Part shown: in pieces, positions 1 to 8,609 of the stretch
Numbering within the stretch: position 1 is the stretch's first letter
Layout: each line of letters begins with the position of its first letter
Origin: NVTR01 sp036480115
Lineage (GTDB): Bacteria > Pseudomonadota > Alphaproteobacteria > Rhodobacterales > Rhodobacteraceae
DNA length: 64,000 nucleotides
Assembly (NCBI GenBank): GCA_965224795.1
Contig: CBDDAE010000001.1
Coordinates: forward strand, 1,364,001 to 1,428,000
Direction of reading: 5' to 3'
Notes under the pieces: model-generated
Databases searched by the model: none
The model's input: only the letters and a program-made list of their open reading frames with translations
What the model was told of the DNA's origin: nothing
Translations under genes and position numbers: made by a program

Positions 1-55
1 CTGGGTCCAGAAAAACGCAGCAATATTCGTGTTTTAAGCCGCCAAGCTGTTGCTT

Positions 56-1387
56 TTAGGCCAGTGCCAATTCTGCGGCTGCGCCAAGTCTTAACAAACG
101 CTCTTCAGAACAGGCCGGTGTGACGAACATTATCCCGGTCGAAGGTGTCCCCGTAGGCAATGTCAGGGCCGCCGATCCCATCAAATTTCCGATGCGGGTG
201 TTTCGTAACGCCAACAGGTTTTCTGTGACATAAAACTCTTCATCTGCGGCTAGTCTTACAAGGCTGGGAGGTAAGGTCGCAGAAGTTGGCATAATAACCG
301 CATCATATCCCGAAACTTCCTGCTGCCATGTCGCACGAATTTTATCCAATGCCTGCCAAGCCCGCACATATTCTACACCGCTGTAAACCATACCGGTTTG
401 AAAACGTGCAAGAATTGCCGGGTACATTTGTTCAGGCGCTGTTTCTATTTCAGTTTTCCAGGTCGCGTAGGCTTCGGTGGCAAACAACACGCCTGCCAGC
501 GCCAACGATTCTTCGACCCCCGATAATTTGTGCTGCACAATTGTTGCCCCAGCTTTTCGTAAACATTCTACGGCTCGCTGAAAGCCAGCCATTGGTTGTT
601 CGCGAACTTGCTCTAATGCAACATTTTCCAGAATTAAAAACCGAGCACCTTCCAGACTAGCCCCGGCTAAGTCGGCGGGCTTTTTCCCTTCCAGAGCGGC
701 CAACATCAGTGTTGCATCCTCAACCGATCGGCAAAGTGGACCAACAGTATCAAACCGGGAGCAAAGGGGCACCACACCCTGCAATGACAAACGTCCGGAT
801 GTTGTTTTCAAGCCAACCAAATCATTCCAGACCGCCGGGATGCGCACCGAGCCGCCAGTATCTGATCCAACTGCCGCCGCGGCCAAATCAAAACTAACCG
901 ATGCAGCCGCCCCGGAAGAAGACCCCCCGGCCACGCAATCAGGGTAGTTTACCGAGGGCGGTGTTTCAGTAATCGGGTTATAACCAAGCCCTGAAAAAGC
1001 CAGTTCGGACATGTGGGTTTTGCCAAGACAAACCAACCCGGCGCGTGTTGCATTTTGCAAAACCACCGCATCGGTTTTAGGTATTCTGTTTGCCAATAGG
1101 GCAGAGCCAGCCTCGGTTTTGGTACCGGCAGTATCAAACAAATCTTTCCACGATATCGGCACACCATCCAATAGGGATCGCCGGGTTCCAGACGCCGCGC
1201 GCCCGGCTGCAGCATGGGCCTCAGTAAGGGCACGTTTTCGCGTTGTTCGCGCATAAATCCGATTGGCAAGGGGGTGCTGGGAAATGGCGTCAAGATACTG
1301 ATCCGTTAAGGTCACCGGATCAATTTCACCCTTGCCAATTGCTCGTCCCAGATCAGCCGCCGTCATTTTTAACCAATTTTCGCTCAT
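56..1387 (-). CDS. Amidase signature family protein
   Basis: Predicted amide or carbamoyl hydrolase of the amidase signature family (GatA/fatty-acid-amide-hydrolase fold), 443 aa and cytoplasmic. The catalytic Ser-cisSer-Lys set is visible: Lys81 in VPISWKDLF, the Gly/Ser loop GGSSSGAAA at 154-162 (cis-Ser) and nucleophile Ser180 in GSDTGGSVRIPA. The start is placed at 1387 (MSENWLK) rather than at 1456, because the longer form has a low-quality leader that would overlap the divergent ubiH-like gene starting at 1469. No gatB or gatC lies nearby and the sequence is shorter than a usual GatA, so it is probably a stand-alone amidase. The substrate cannot be read from sequence. Confidence 0.85.
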   Translation of the reverse strand: MSENWLKMTAADLGRAIGKGEIDPVTLTDQYLDAISQHPLANRIYARTTRKRALTEAHAAAGRAASGTRRSLLDGVPISWKDLFDTAGTKTEAGSALLANRIPKTDAVVLQNATRAGLVCLGKTHMSELAFSGLGYNPITETPPSVNYPDCVAGGSSSGAAASVSFDLAAAAVGSDTGGSVRIPAVWNDLVGLKTTSGRLSLQGVVPLCSRFDTVGPLCRSVEDATLMLAALEGKKPADLAGASLEGARFLILENVALEQVREQPMAGFQRAVECLRKAGATIVQHKLSGVEESLALAGVLFATEAYATWKTEIETAPEQMYPAILARFQTGMVYSGVEYVRAWQALDKIRATWQQEVSGYDAVIMPTSATLPPSLVRLAADEEFYVTENLLALRNTRIGNLMGSAALTLPTGTPSTGIMFVTPACSEERLLRLGAAAELALA

Positions 1388-1468
1388 TTCATACCCTTGC
1401 TTGTACCCAAACAGCGTAGCGACAGTGCTGCACATGGACAATCCCGGCAGGACCAAGATAATTGGGCT

Positions 1469-2695
1469 ATGGCAATTGATTGCGAAATTCTGATAGCGGG
1501 GGGCGCTCTAAACGGGTCTGCCCTGGCACTGGCTTTGGCGGATGCCGGGCTGTCGGTTACCATTGTCGACCCTGTTCCTGCAGCGGTGCAAGGCTCACCG
1601 GGTTTTGATGGCCGGGGGTATGCTTTGGCGCTGGCGTCACAGCGGCTGCTCATGGCAATCAACGTTTGGGACGCCATTGCCGATCACACGCAACCTCTGT
1701 TGGAAATCAAGGTTAGTGACGGGCGGGCTGGCGAAGGCGCGTCGCCCTTTGTGCTGGAATTTGACCATGCTGAAATAGAAGAAGGCCCAATGGGGTTTAT
1801 GGTTGAAGACCGGTTCTTACGCCGTGCTTTGCAATCGGCGATGGCTGACAATGAACGTATAACCGTTGTTTCTGGTGATCGGGTGGTAAACTTGGCATCA
1901 GGCGAGGGATCGGCCATTGCCACGCTGGACTCTGGCAAAACGATCCAAACCCTTGTCCTAGCGGGCTGTGATGGTCGCCAATCAAGTGTCGCTAAACAGG
2001 CTGGCATCAAACGCACCGGCTGGGACTATGGTCAAACCGCGCTGGTTTGCGCGATCCAGCACGAAAAGCCGCACAGAGGCATTGCGCACCAGTTTTTCAT
2101 GCCCGCCGGACCGCTAGCAATTTTACCATTGCCGGGCAATCAATCGTCCATTGTCTGGACAGAAACCCATACCAATGCTGCCCGTATTAACGGGCTTTCC
2201 AAAGTAAAATACCTGCAAGAATTGCGCCCTCGATTTGGAAATTTCCTTGGGGAAATTGATCTGGTTGGCACGCGTTTTACCTATCCCTTAAACTTGTCCC
2301 TGGCCGATACTTTTATTGCTGATCGTGTGGCACTGGTCGGGGACGCTGCCCATGGATTACACCCCATAGCCGGGCAAGGATTAAATGCCGGTCTAAAGGA
2401 TGTTGCAGCACTTGCAGAAGTGTTGGCATTGGCCAAACGCCGTGGCGAAGACATTGGCAGGTCCGATGTATTGGGCCGCTACAATCAGTGGCGCAGATTT
2501 GACGTTGCGACGTTAGCCTGGGCCACTGATGGTGTTAACAGGTTATTTTCAAATGATAATTCGATCGTTAGGGCGGGACGTGACATTGGCCTGGGTCTGG
2601 TGAATTCAATTCCCGGGCTTCGGCGCACATTCATTCGTGAAGCCGCAGGGCTATCAGGTGATTTGCCCAGGCTAATGCAGGGTAGGCAAATTTAA
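1469..2695 (+). CDS. UbiH/UbiF/VisC-family FAD-dependent hydroxylase
   Basis: FAD-dependent aromatic hydroxylase of the ubiquinone-biosynthesis type, 408 aa. The family inserts hydroxyls into the ring of the polyprenylated Q precursor, using NAD(P)H and O2. An N-terminal dinucleotide-binding fold sits at about 5-35 (LIAGGALNGSALALALADAG). The second FAD motif is VALVGDAAHGLHPIAGQGLN at about 290-310. The start at 1469 (MAIDCEILIAGG) fits the family N-terminus; the longer form from 1397 adds an unrelated leader. It diverges from the amidase, and its 3' end overlaps the convergent Trm112 gene by 4 nt. Which ring position it hydroxylates (UbiH, UbiF or UbiI role) is not determined. Confidence 0.88.
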   Translation: MAIDCEILIAGGALNGSALALALADAGLSVTIVDPVPAAVQGSPGFDGRGYALALASQRLLMAINVWDAIADHTQPLLEIKVSDGRAGEGASPFVLEFDHAEIEEGPMGFMVEDRFLRRALQSAMADNERITVVSGDRVVNLASGEGSAIATLDSGKTIQTLVLAGCDGRQSSVAKQAGIKRTGWDYGQTALVCAIQHEKPHRGIAHQFFMPAGPLAILPLPGNQSSIVWTETHTNAARINGLSKVKYLQELRPRFGNFLGEIDLVGTRFTYPLNLSLADTFIADRVALVGDAAHGLHPIAGQGLNAGLKDVAALAEVLALAKRRGEDIGRSDVLGRYNQWRRFDVATLAWATDGVNRLFSNDNSIVRAGRDIGLGLVNSIPGLRRTFIREAAGLSGDLPRLMQGRQI

Positions 2696-2874
2696 TCCAA
2701 CGGTCGGGCTTCATTTACGAGCAATACCGGGATACCGTTTCTGATTGGGTAAACAAGGTTGGCCGGTTTGGATATCAATTCCTGTTTCTCAGCATCATAT
2801 TTCAATGTTGCGTGTGTCAGCGGACATACCAAAGCCTCAAGCATAGTTCGGTTCAGTTTAACGGTATTGGTCAT
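2692..2874 (-). CDS. Trm112 family protein
   Basis: Small 60-aa Trm112/YcaR-type protein. The family stabilises or activates partner methyltransferases and often binds zinc. The core is recognisable: LVCPLTHATLKYD at 15-27, then a basic-to-hydrophobic stretch ending in YPIRNGIPVLL at 42-52. Only one cysteine (Cys17) is present, so the zinc site of other members is probably not complete here. It follows the LON-domain gene with a 4-nt overlap (ATGA) and is translationally coupled to it. Its stop overlaps the end of the convergent ubiH-like gene. Confidence 0.85.
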   Translation of the reverse strand: MTNTVKLNRTMLEALVCPLTHATLKYDAEKQELISKPANLVYPIRNGIPVLLVNEARPLD

Positions 2875-3512
2875 TGCAATGCCTTTTCGCCGGGGCCACC
2901 GCGCAGGGAAAATTCTAGCAGTGTGGTCAGGGTTTCGCGCCGCTTTTGCAACGTCTTTGCTTCAAGCAGGGCTTGCTTGTCCTCTGGGCTTAGCGGACAA
3001 AGCATAGACAGAGAATTAATCAGCAACTCGTCTTCTGCATCTCGCAAAGCCTCCCAGTCAAATGTCAGTTCGTGGGTTGCGAAAAACCGCCCCAGTAAAT
3101 CCATGAATTCCTGGCGCTGAAAATCAGAGTCCTGTTCCGCGGCCCCTAAGTCCGCTGCAAATTCATCCCAGACAACATTGCATTTCCGGTAAGGTGTAAA
3201 ACCTTCAATCACATCTAACACCCGGTATCGCGAAATACCTGTCAGGGTCAGCATGTATCGCCCGTCCTGAGTTTCAGAAAATGTCACAACCCGTCCAGCG
3301 CAACCGATAATGTGCATTTCTTCAGAATCACCCGATAGGGAAAGGGGTTGAATCATGCCAATCAAGCGATCCTGAGTTTTTAAAACATCATCCAGCATCG
3401 CCAGAAAGCGCGGTTCAAAAATGTGTAGTGGCAGACGGGCACGCGGCAAAAGCAGCGCCCCCGGCAATGGAAAAACTGGGATAGATTCCGGTAAACTTGC
3501 AGCGTTAAACAT
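2871..3512 (-). CDS. LON peptidase substrate-binding domain protein
   Basis: Stand-alone LON N-terminal domain protein of 213 aa, without the AAA+ and protease domains of Lon. It opens with the family pattern IPVFPLPGALLLPRARLPLH (8-27) followed by IFEPRF. The C-terminal half is helical and charged. The role of these proteins in bacteria is not settled; they are thought to bind unfolded or partner proteins. It lies 26 nt downstream of the thioredoxin-TPR gene and overlaps Trm112 by 4 nt, so the three probably form one operon on the minus strand with a protein-quality or redox flavour. Confidence 0.88.
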   Translation of the reverse strand: MFNAASLPESIPVFPLPGALLLPRARLPLHIFEPRFLAMLDDVLKTQDRLIGMIQPLSLSGDSEEMHIIGCAGRVVTFSETQDGRYMLTLTGISRYRVLDVIEGFTPYRKCNVVWDEFAADLGAAEQDSDFQRQEFMDLLGRFFATHELTFDWEALRDAEDELLINSLSMLCPLSPEDKQALLEAKTLQKRRETLTTLLEFSLRGGPGEKALQ

Positions 3513-3538
3513 GGGGTTTGCCTAGTAAGACTGCCGTA

Positions 3539-4444
3539 TTACAAGAATATTAGCGACGAAAGCTTGCGCCGTCCATTCAGGGCAATCGGGTCCTTGGCTT
3601 CAAGTGCATCAAACACGGTGAACAATTGCGCTTTTGCGGCACCATCATTCCAGTCACGATCCCTGCGAAACAGCTCTAACAACTGCTCAACCGCGCCCTC
3701 AACCTGCCCGGCTGCATGCAAAGCGTTGGCCAGATCAAAGCGCGACTGGTGGTCGTCGGGTTTCGCATCAACTGCCGCCTGTAAATCGTCAATCGGTCCT
3801 GCATCGGCGGCCTGACGGGCAAGCTGTAGCTGGGCGCGGGCGGCTTCCAGTTCGGGGGCAGTCGAAATTTCCTCGGGCGCGCCGTTTAATATAGCTTCGG
3901 CCTGATCCAGATCATCCATAGCGATATGGGCGCGCACCATGCCACCATAAGCAACTGCGTTGTTGGGTTCTTCGCCAAGGATGGCCGCGAATGTCTGGGC
4001 GGCATCCACAGCAGCGCCTTCGGCCAACATGGCTTCGGCGGCTTCAATGGCTTCTGATAGCCCGCCATCTTCGCCAGATAGCGCGGCCAGTTTATCAACG
4101 AATGTCTTGATCTCTGATTGCGGCACTGCACCTTGAAACGCATCCACAGGCTGGCCATCATGAAAGCCGTAAACCGTTGGAATTGATTGCACTTTCAACT
4201 GCGCGGCAATTTGCTGGGCCTCATCCACATTGATCTTGACCATGCGCACCTTGCCGCCCGCGGCCTTGACCGCGTCTTCCAGCATGGGCCCCAAGGTTTT
4301 ACACGGGCCACACCAGGGCGCCCAGAAATCGACAATAACCGGCACCTCTTTTGAGGCCTCGATCACATCCTGCATAAACGTTGCTTCGGTACCGTCCTTG
4401 ATCAGATCGGCGGCGGCTTCGGGGTTTTGGCCAAGCTCTAGCAT
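3539..4444 (-). CDS. Thioredoxin-TPR co-chaperone (YbbN/CnoX-like)
   Basis: A 301-aa protein with an N-terminal thioredoxin domain and a C-terminal tetratricopeptide-like region. The active site WCGPC has Cys45 and Cys48, and the cis-proline loop reads QSIPTVYGF. Unlike E. coli CnoX, which lacks a full CxxC, both cysteines are kept here, so the protein may be redox-active. Residues about 125-290 are Ala/Leu-rich helical repeats of TPR type. Family members hold chaperone clients and protect them from oxidation. It is the first gene of the minus-strand operon with the LON-domain and Trm112 genes. Confidence 0.88.
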   Translation of the reverse strand: MLELGQNPEAAADLIKDGTEATFMQDVIEASKEVPVIVDFWAPWCGPCKTLGPMLEDAVKAAGGKVRMVKINVDEAQQIAAQLKVQSIPTVYGFHDGQPVDAFQGAVPQSEIKTFVDKLAALSGEDGGLSEAIEAAEAMLAEGAAVDAAQTFAAILGEEPNNAVAYGGMVRAHIAMDDLDQAEAILNGAPEEISTAPELEAARAQLQLARQAADAGPIDDLQAAVDAKPDDHQSRFDLANALHAAGQVEGAVEQLLELFRRDRDWNDGAAKAQLFTVFDALEAKDPIALNGRRKLSSLIFL

Positions 4445-4501
4445 GGGTTTTCCTTAGGTCGAATTGGGTTGTCCGCTAGATGGCGTATTGGCGGAGTTTA
4501 T

Positions 4502-4807
4502 TCAAGGTTGGGGATTGGATTGTTTGGGCAGTGGTAAGCACCCGGTTAGCCCGGCAGGCAGCACCAAAAGCGCCCCGGCCTGGTAAAGCGATGCGCCAAA
4601 GCCGGTTATGTCGGATCGTAAAGTCACTGAAACGGCGTTTGCCGCGATGATCGCGGTGCCCGTTGGCAAAACGTCCATAAATTCAGGGCTGGGAAACAGC
4701 ACAACCGCGGCCGGGGCGGCGTCACTGAAACGCATGACCAACGCCATGATGGTGATCCAGCCAAGGATGATCAGCGGCAGAGTGAACAAAATGCCCCTAA
4801 TAGTCAT
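4502..4807 (-). CDS. Small membrane protein of the oxidase cassette, unknown function
   Basis: 101-aa protein I do not recognise. One strong membrane segment lies near the N-terminus (residues 4-23) and a second hydrophobic, Gly/Ala/Leu-rich stretch is at about 73-92. The part between looks extracytoplasmic. The start at 4807 (MTIRGILF) is chosen because it overlaps the upstream gene's end by only 11 nt; a start at 4837 would lie deeper in that gene. It is the last gene of a four-gene cassette headed by a Tat-type FAD oxidase, which suggests an accessory or anchoring role. That role is inferred from position only. Confidence 0.65.
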   Translation of the reverse strand: MTIRGILFTLPLIILGWITIMALVMRFSDAAPAAVVLFPSPEFMDVLPTGTAIIAANAVSVTLRSDITGFGASLYQAGALLVLPAGLTGCLPLPKQSNPQP

Positions 4808-5840
4808 GGATATGTTCCAAAGTGATCGGGGTCGCATTAAAGCTGCGCAACGTATCGGCTAGATCAATGACGTTCAGTGATATCAGGTGGCGAAAATCGC
4901 CGTAGCCTTGCCGTTTGAAACTGTGCAGGGCACTGGGATAGGGCGCATTAGATATGGCCGTCAGCATGATGTCATCATTGCCGGCAACCTCGATAAAGTT
5001 CGCCCCATCTTGGGCCAGCTCATCCAGAATATGGGTCAACACCCGGTAGCGCGGGGTTTCTATTTCAGTACCTTGCGGGTGGGTGGCGACGATCTGCACC
5101 ATGTCATAACCGGCTAATACCGGGCGCTCAATATCGGTGACAACCATACGCAGGGTCAGTTCATCGGCACCCACGGACGCTACCGCGGCAGCGATTACCC
5201 CCGCATATTTCGACTTGGCCCCGAATTCCAGCCCCAGCGCAATCGCGCGTTCGGTGTCGCGAAAGCTGTCGGTTTTGGCGGCCATCAGGGCGGCAACATC
5301 GGCGGGGAAATCCCATTTATACCACGGCACCTGTTGCAGAAACTTTGCGTATTGCGCGGCCTGCTTGGCGCTAAGATCATCCAGCGGGGTGTGATCGGGG
5401 CCGCGTACCAAGGTGGCGATGCGACCGATGGTTTCTTCATACAGTGCCTTCATTGCCAGTTCGGCAGTAAAGCTGACGCCAATGGTATAGATGGTTTGCT
5501 TGGAGGTGGTCGAAAATCCACCGTGCTGGGCGGATGATTTTGACAGGGCGCAAAGCGATGTCCAGAAACCTTTGATGCCAGCGAAATAGGCATAATCATG
5601 GGGATCGCCTGTGCTGATCACCTGGGCGTAATCGTCGTAAGCATGGACAATGTGCCATTCCGGGTAGGTCATGTAACTGCGGGATTCCGCGCGGTGATGG
5701 GCCGGGTCGGTAATGACTGGGGCATAAGCGATGGTTTCGCCACTGCCGCGACAAGCGGTTTCAATCCACACAATCGGGCTGGCCAGCAGAGCGATCAGCA
5801 ACAGCAGTGTCAGGGCAATCCGTTTCAACCAACGCCACAT
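4797..5840 (-). CDS. Conserved hypothetical, membrane-anchored, 347 aa
   Basis: Unrecognised protein with a single N-terminal hydrophobic anchor (residues 8-26, after the basic MWRWLKR), then a long soluble part that should face the periplasm. The segment SRSYMTYPEWHIVHAYDDYA (about 54-73) is rich in aromatic and His residues and is the most motif-like part. The rest is mixed alpha/beta without a known motif. Its start codon shares one base with the stop of the preceding 133-aa gene, so translation is coupled. It sits between two small membrane proteins and downstream of a Tat-type FAD oxidase. A partner or electron-transfer role is possible but unproven. Confidence 0.7.
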   Translation of the reverse strand: MWRWLKRIALTLLLLIALLASPIVWIETACRGSGETIAYAPVITDPAHHRAESRSYMTYPEWHIVHAYDDYAQVISTGDPHDYAYFAGIKGFWTSLCALSKSSAQHGGFSTTSKQTIYTIGVSFTAELAMKALYEETIGRIATLVRGPDHTPLDDLSAKQAAQYAKFLQQVPWYKWDFPADVAALMAAKTDSFRDTERAIALGLEFGAKSKYAGVIAAAVASVGADELTLRMVVTDIERPVLAGYDMVQIVATHPQGTEIETPRYRVLTHILDELAQDGANFIEVAGNDDIMLTAISNAPYPSALHSFKRQGYGDFRHLISLNVIDLADTLRSFNATPITLEHIHDY

Positions 5841-6241
5841 CAGCGACGCCCCAGAAACAGCCCGGATGCCAATGCAATGCCGCCAAGCGCGATGTGGGGC
5901 GTGTTGGCGTAGATTTTGAACATAAACGGCAGGTCCAGAACGCCGTTATTGAAGATGCCGAAATCAAGGTAACCGGAACCCGTGGCCAGCCCCAGCAAGC
6001 CGTCACCAAGGTAAAGTGCGCCAAACAGCAACAGGAATGTGCGGGCGGCTTTGTGGGATATTATTGCGGCGGCAAGGGCCCAAAGGGCGGAGCCCAGATG
6101 CAGTGCGTCGTCAAAAATGTCCAGCGCGAAAATGCCAAAGGCGCGGCCTTCATCGTCGGTCAGACCGGGGATGTAATTCAGTGCCGCCGCAATCAGCAAC
6201 GCCCCGAAATAGCCCAGCGATATTTTTTGAAGTAAGCTCAT
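5840..6241 (-). CDS. Four-helix membrane protein, DUF4383-like
   Basis: 133-aa integral membrane protein with four predicted hydrophobic helices, at about 6-22, 43-62, 66-84 and 108-128. The pattern of a His-containing helix (DDALHLGSALWAL), a Gly-rich helix and a final HIALGG helix resembles DUF4383 and related small membrane proteins; this is a resemblance, not an identification. The start at 6241 (MSLLQKIS) gives the classic 4-nt ATGA overlap with the upstream FAD oxidase. The alternative start at 6265 lies deeper in that gene. His and Tyr in the helices leave heme or quinone contact possible, but nothing proves it. Confidence 0.68.
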   Translation of the reverse strand: MSLLQKISLGYFGALLIAAALNYIPGLTDDEGRAFGIFALDIFDDALHLGSALWALAAAIISHKAARTFLLLFGALYLGDGLLGLATGSGYLDFGIFNNGVLDLPFMFKIYANTPHIALGGIALASGLFLGRR

Positions 6242-7722
6242 AACGCCCCCAGATATGTATCCCACAGGTTGTTCCTGAACCGCAGTCGCGGGTCAATCGC
6301 CCGTTTGGCGGCGGCGAATTCGGCGGCGCGAGGGTAAGCTCGGGTCAGTTGATCCAACGTCGCGTGCGGGCGATAGGGCAGATAATAGCTGCCACCAATG
6401 CCGATGATGCCCTCTATCAGGGCATGGGTCATGCGGGCCATGTCGGCCTCGCCCCTTGCCGTCAGTTCCTGTGAAAAGGACATCACCGCGGCGATGCGGG
6501 GCACGGCCGCGTAGGCCAGCAGGCTTTCAGCATCTGTGTTGATGAACCGCAAAGTGACATTTAGAAATTCCTGATAGGAGGCCGGGATCACATCGCGGCA
6601 GACCTGCAAAAAGTCGGGAAACCGGTCAATGCCGACGAAATACTCGTGCAGGATATCGACGCGGCTGGGGTCTTTGTCATCCAGCGTAATCACCGGTTCG
6701 TTGATCAGGGAATTGCGGGTTGCGGCACCGGCCAAACGCGGGGCGAGGTCCGCCTCGGTGTACCAGCGAAACCGCTTCATCCGTTCATTTCCCAGTTGCG
6801 CGCGGTAAATCTTACCGGCCGCTTTGGACATGAAGCCAGACCCTGAAGCGGGCGGCAGATCAGACTGATCCTGCGCCGCGCGGTAGGTGATCATCAGCGC
6901 TTCTTCCATGAAATTTTCACGGTCAACGTTCAGACGCCCGTAGGCCATGGTCACGGATTTATCCGCCAATGCGGTTTCAAATGCGGTGCCAAGTTCTTTA
7001 CCCGGCAGCGTTTCAAATGTGGGGTCAAGGCGTTGATTTTCAACCATATCCACCTGCATTTCGGTGATCAGGCCGGTTAGACCATAGCCACCCATGCTTA
7101 GGTTAAACAGGTCGGTGTTTTTGCTGCGGGAACAGGTGACCAATTCACCATCCGCCAGCAGCATTTTAAAACTTTGCACCGTTGCGCCCATCGGTCCATA
7201 GGGCACCGGCCAACCGTGGGCATTGACGCAGAACGTCGCTGCCACCCCGAAATCGTGGTTGGATTGCATGACAGCGGGGGAAAACCCCTGTGGATCAATC
7301 GCCGCGATAATCTGCGACCAACGTGCCCCGGCATGGGCGCGGTAGGTGCTGTTGGCGGTGTCGGTTTCCACCAAACCGTTGTCGAATGTAATGGCGTGAC
7401 CGTCACGGGGGATGGCCTGCGCGCCCATGGAATGGCGCGCGGCGCCGATATTTACGGGGCGGTTTTCAGTAGCTGCATCTTTCAGTTCGGCGCGGAGAGC
7501 GTTGACCAGCACATCGCCGGGATCTTCGGTCAGGGTTATGTGCTTGTGGATCGGGGTTTTGGACAGCTCGCTGGCGTCATTCAAAAACCCGTCGCTGGCC
7601 GCTGTATTCAGGCTGATTGTTCCATCCTGAACCGGGTTGGACGATTTCAGGTATTTAGTGCCAGCAACGCCAAGGGCGGCACCGGTGCCCAAAAGCATTG
7701 CCCGTCTGGTGAACTGTCCCAA
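6238..7722 (-). CDS. Tat-exported FAD-linked oxidase, aldonolactone oxidase-like
   Basis: 494-aa FAD-binding oxidoreductase of the PCMH/D-arabinono-1,4-lactone oxidase group. The N-terminus MGQFTRRAMLLGTGAALGVA has the twin-Arg RR pair and hydrophobic core of a Tat signal, so the folded flavoprotein is probably exported. The FAD fold is at about 60-240 and includes PVNIGAARHSMG and NAHGWPVPYGPMG. The C-terminal sugar-lactone-oxidase-type domain ends with RFRNNLWDTYLGAL, typical of the family. The usual HWGK-like ending is not seen. It begins 26 nt after the exonuclease III stop and heads a cassette of three overlapping membrane genes. The substrate could be a sugar lactone, a polyprenyl sugar or another polyol. 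Confidence 0.82.
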   Translation of the reverse strand: MGQFTRRAMLLGTGAALGVAGTKYLKSSNPVQDGTISLNTAASDGFLNDASELSKTPIHKHITLTEDPGDVLVNALRAELKDAATENRPVNIGAARHSMGAQAIPRDGHAITFDNGLVETDTANSTYRAHAGARWSQIIAAIDPQGFSPAVMQSNHDFGVAATFCVNAHGWPVPYGPMGATVQSFKMLLADGELVTCSRSKNTDLFNLSMGGYGLTGLITEMQVDMVENQRLDPTFETLPGKELGTAFETALADKSVTMAYGRLNVDRENFMEEALMITYRAAQDQSDLPPASGSGFMSKAAGKIYRAQLGNERMKRFRWYTEADLAPRLAGAATRNSLINEPVITLDDKDPSRVDILHEYFVGIDRFPDFLQVCRDVIPASYQEFLNVTLRFINTDAESLLAYAAVPRIAAVMSFSQELTARGEADMARMTHALIEGIIGIGGSYYLPYRPHATLDQLTRAYPRAAEFAAAKRAIDPRLRFRNNLWDTYLGAL

Positions 7723-7747
7723 TGGATATTCCTTTGTTTTGTATTAC

Positions 7748-8536
7748 TTACAAATCAAATGTGGCAAATACTGGGGCGTGGTCCGATGGTTTTTCCCAGC
7801 CGCGGACTCCGCGGATAACGCGGGAATTGTGGGAAGCGTTTATGATGTCAGGTGTCGCCCAGACGTGATCCAGCCGGCGGCCTTTGTCGGCGGTGTCCCA
7901 GTCTTTGGCGCGGTAGGACCACCAAGAATAGAGTTTGCCGTCGGGGATGTCTTTGCGGGTGACGTCCGCCCAGTTACCGGCTTCCATAGTCTGGGCCAGA
8001 TGTTCCACCTCGATCGGGGTGTGGCTAACGATTTTCAACAGCTGCTTATGGCTCCAGACGTCGTCTTCTTGCGGCGCGATGTTCAGATCACCCACCAGAA
8101 TGGATTTCTCCGGTTTGTTGGCGTGGAAGTAATCGCGCATCTCGGTCAGATAATCGAGTTTCTGGCCGAATTTTTCGTTCACTTCGCGGTTTGGTTTGTC
8201 GCCGCCTGCGGGGACGTAGAAATTGTGGATCGTCACGCCATTTTCCAGTTTGCCGGCGATATGGCGGGCATGGCCGAGGTTGACGAAATCTTCACTGCCT
8301 GCTTCTTCGATCGGCAGTTTTGAGAGGATCATCACGCCATTGTAGCCCTTTTGGCCACGTACAACGCGGTAATTGTAACCAAGCGCTTCAAAGCTTTCGG
8401 TTGGGATCAGTTCGGCGGGGCTTTTGCATTCTTGCAGGCACAGGATATCTGGGCCGTGTTCGGCCAGCATTTTCAGGACCAGCGGTTCGCGAAGGCGGAC
8501 GGAATTAATGTTCCAGGTGGCTAGGGTAATTGACAT
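7748..8536 (-). CDS. xthA: Exodeoxyribonuclease III
   Basis: AP endonuclease and 3'-5' exonuclease of the ExoIII family, 262 aa, close to the 268 aa of the E. coli enzyme. The Mg2+ and catalytic motifs are all present: NINSVR at 10-15, LQECK with Glu36, GYNGVMILSK, VGDLNIAP with Asp150 and Asn152, and the C-terminal SDHAPVF. The start at 8536 (MSITLATWNIN) matches the family; the open frame runs 46 codons further upstream without sense. It acts on abasic sites in base-excision repair. It is directly followed by the FAD-oxidase cassette. Confidence 0.95.
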   Translation of the reverse strand: MSITLATWNINSVRLREPLVLKMLAEHGPDILCLQECKSPAELIPTESFEALGYNYRVVRGQKGYNGVMILSKLPIEEAGSEDFVNLGHARHIAGKLENGVTIHNFYVPAGGDKPNREVNEKFGQKLDYLTEMRDYFHANKPEKSILVGDLNIAPQEDDVWSHKQLLKIVSHTPIEVEHLAQTMEAGNWADVTRKDIPDGKLYSWWSYRAKDWDTADKGRRLDHVWATPDIINASHNSRVIRGVRGWEKPSDHAPVFATFDL

Positions 8537-8609
8537 TGACGGGCTCCTGATTGAATTTACTGCTCGACAACTAAGCGCGTCGAAATTGTAACAAGTTTGG
8601 AAGTAATCT

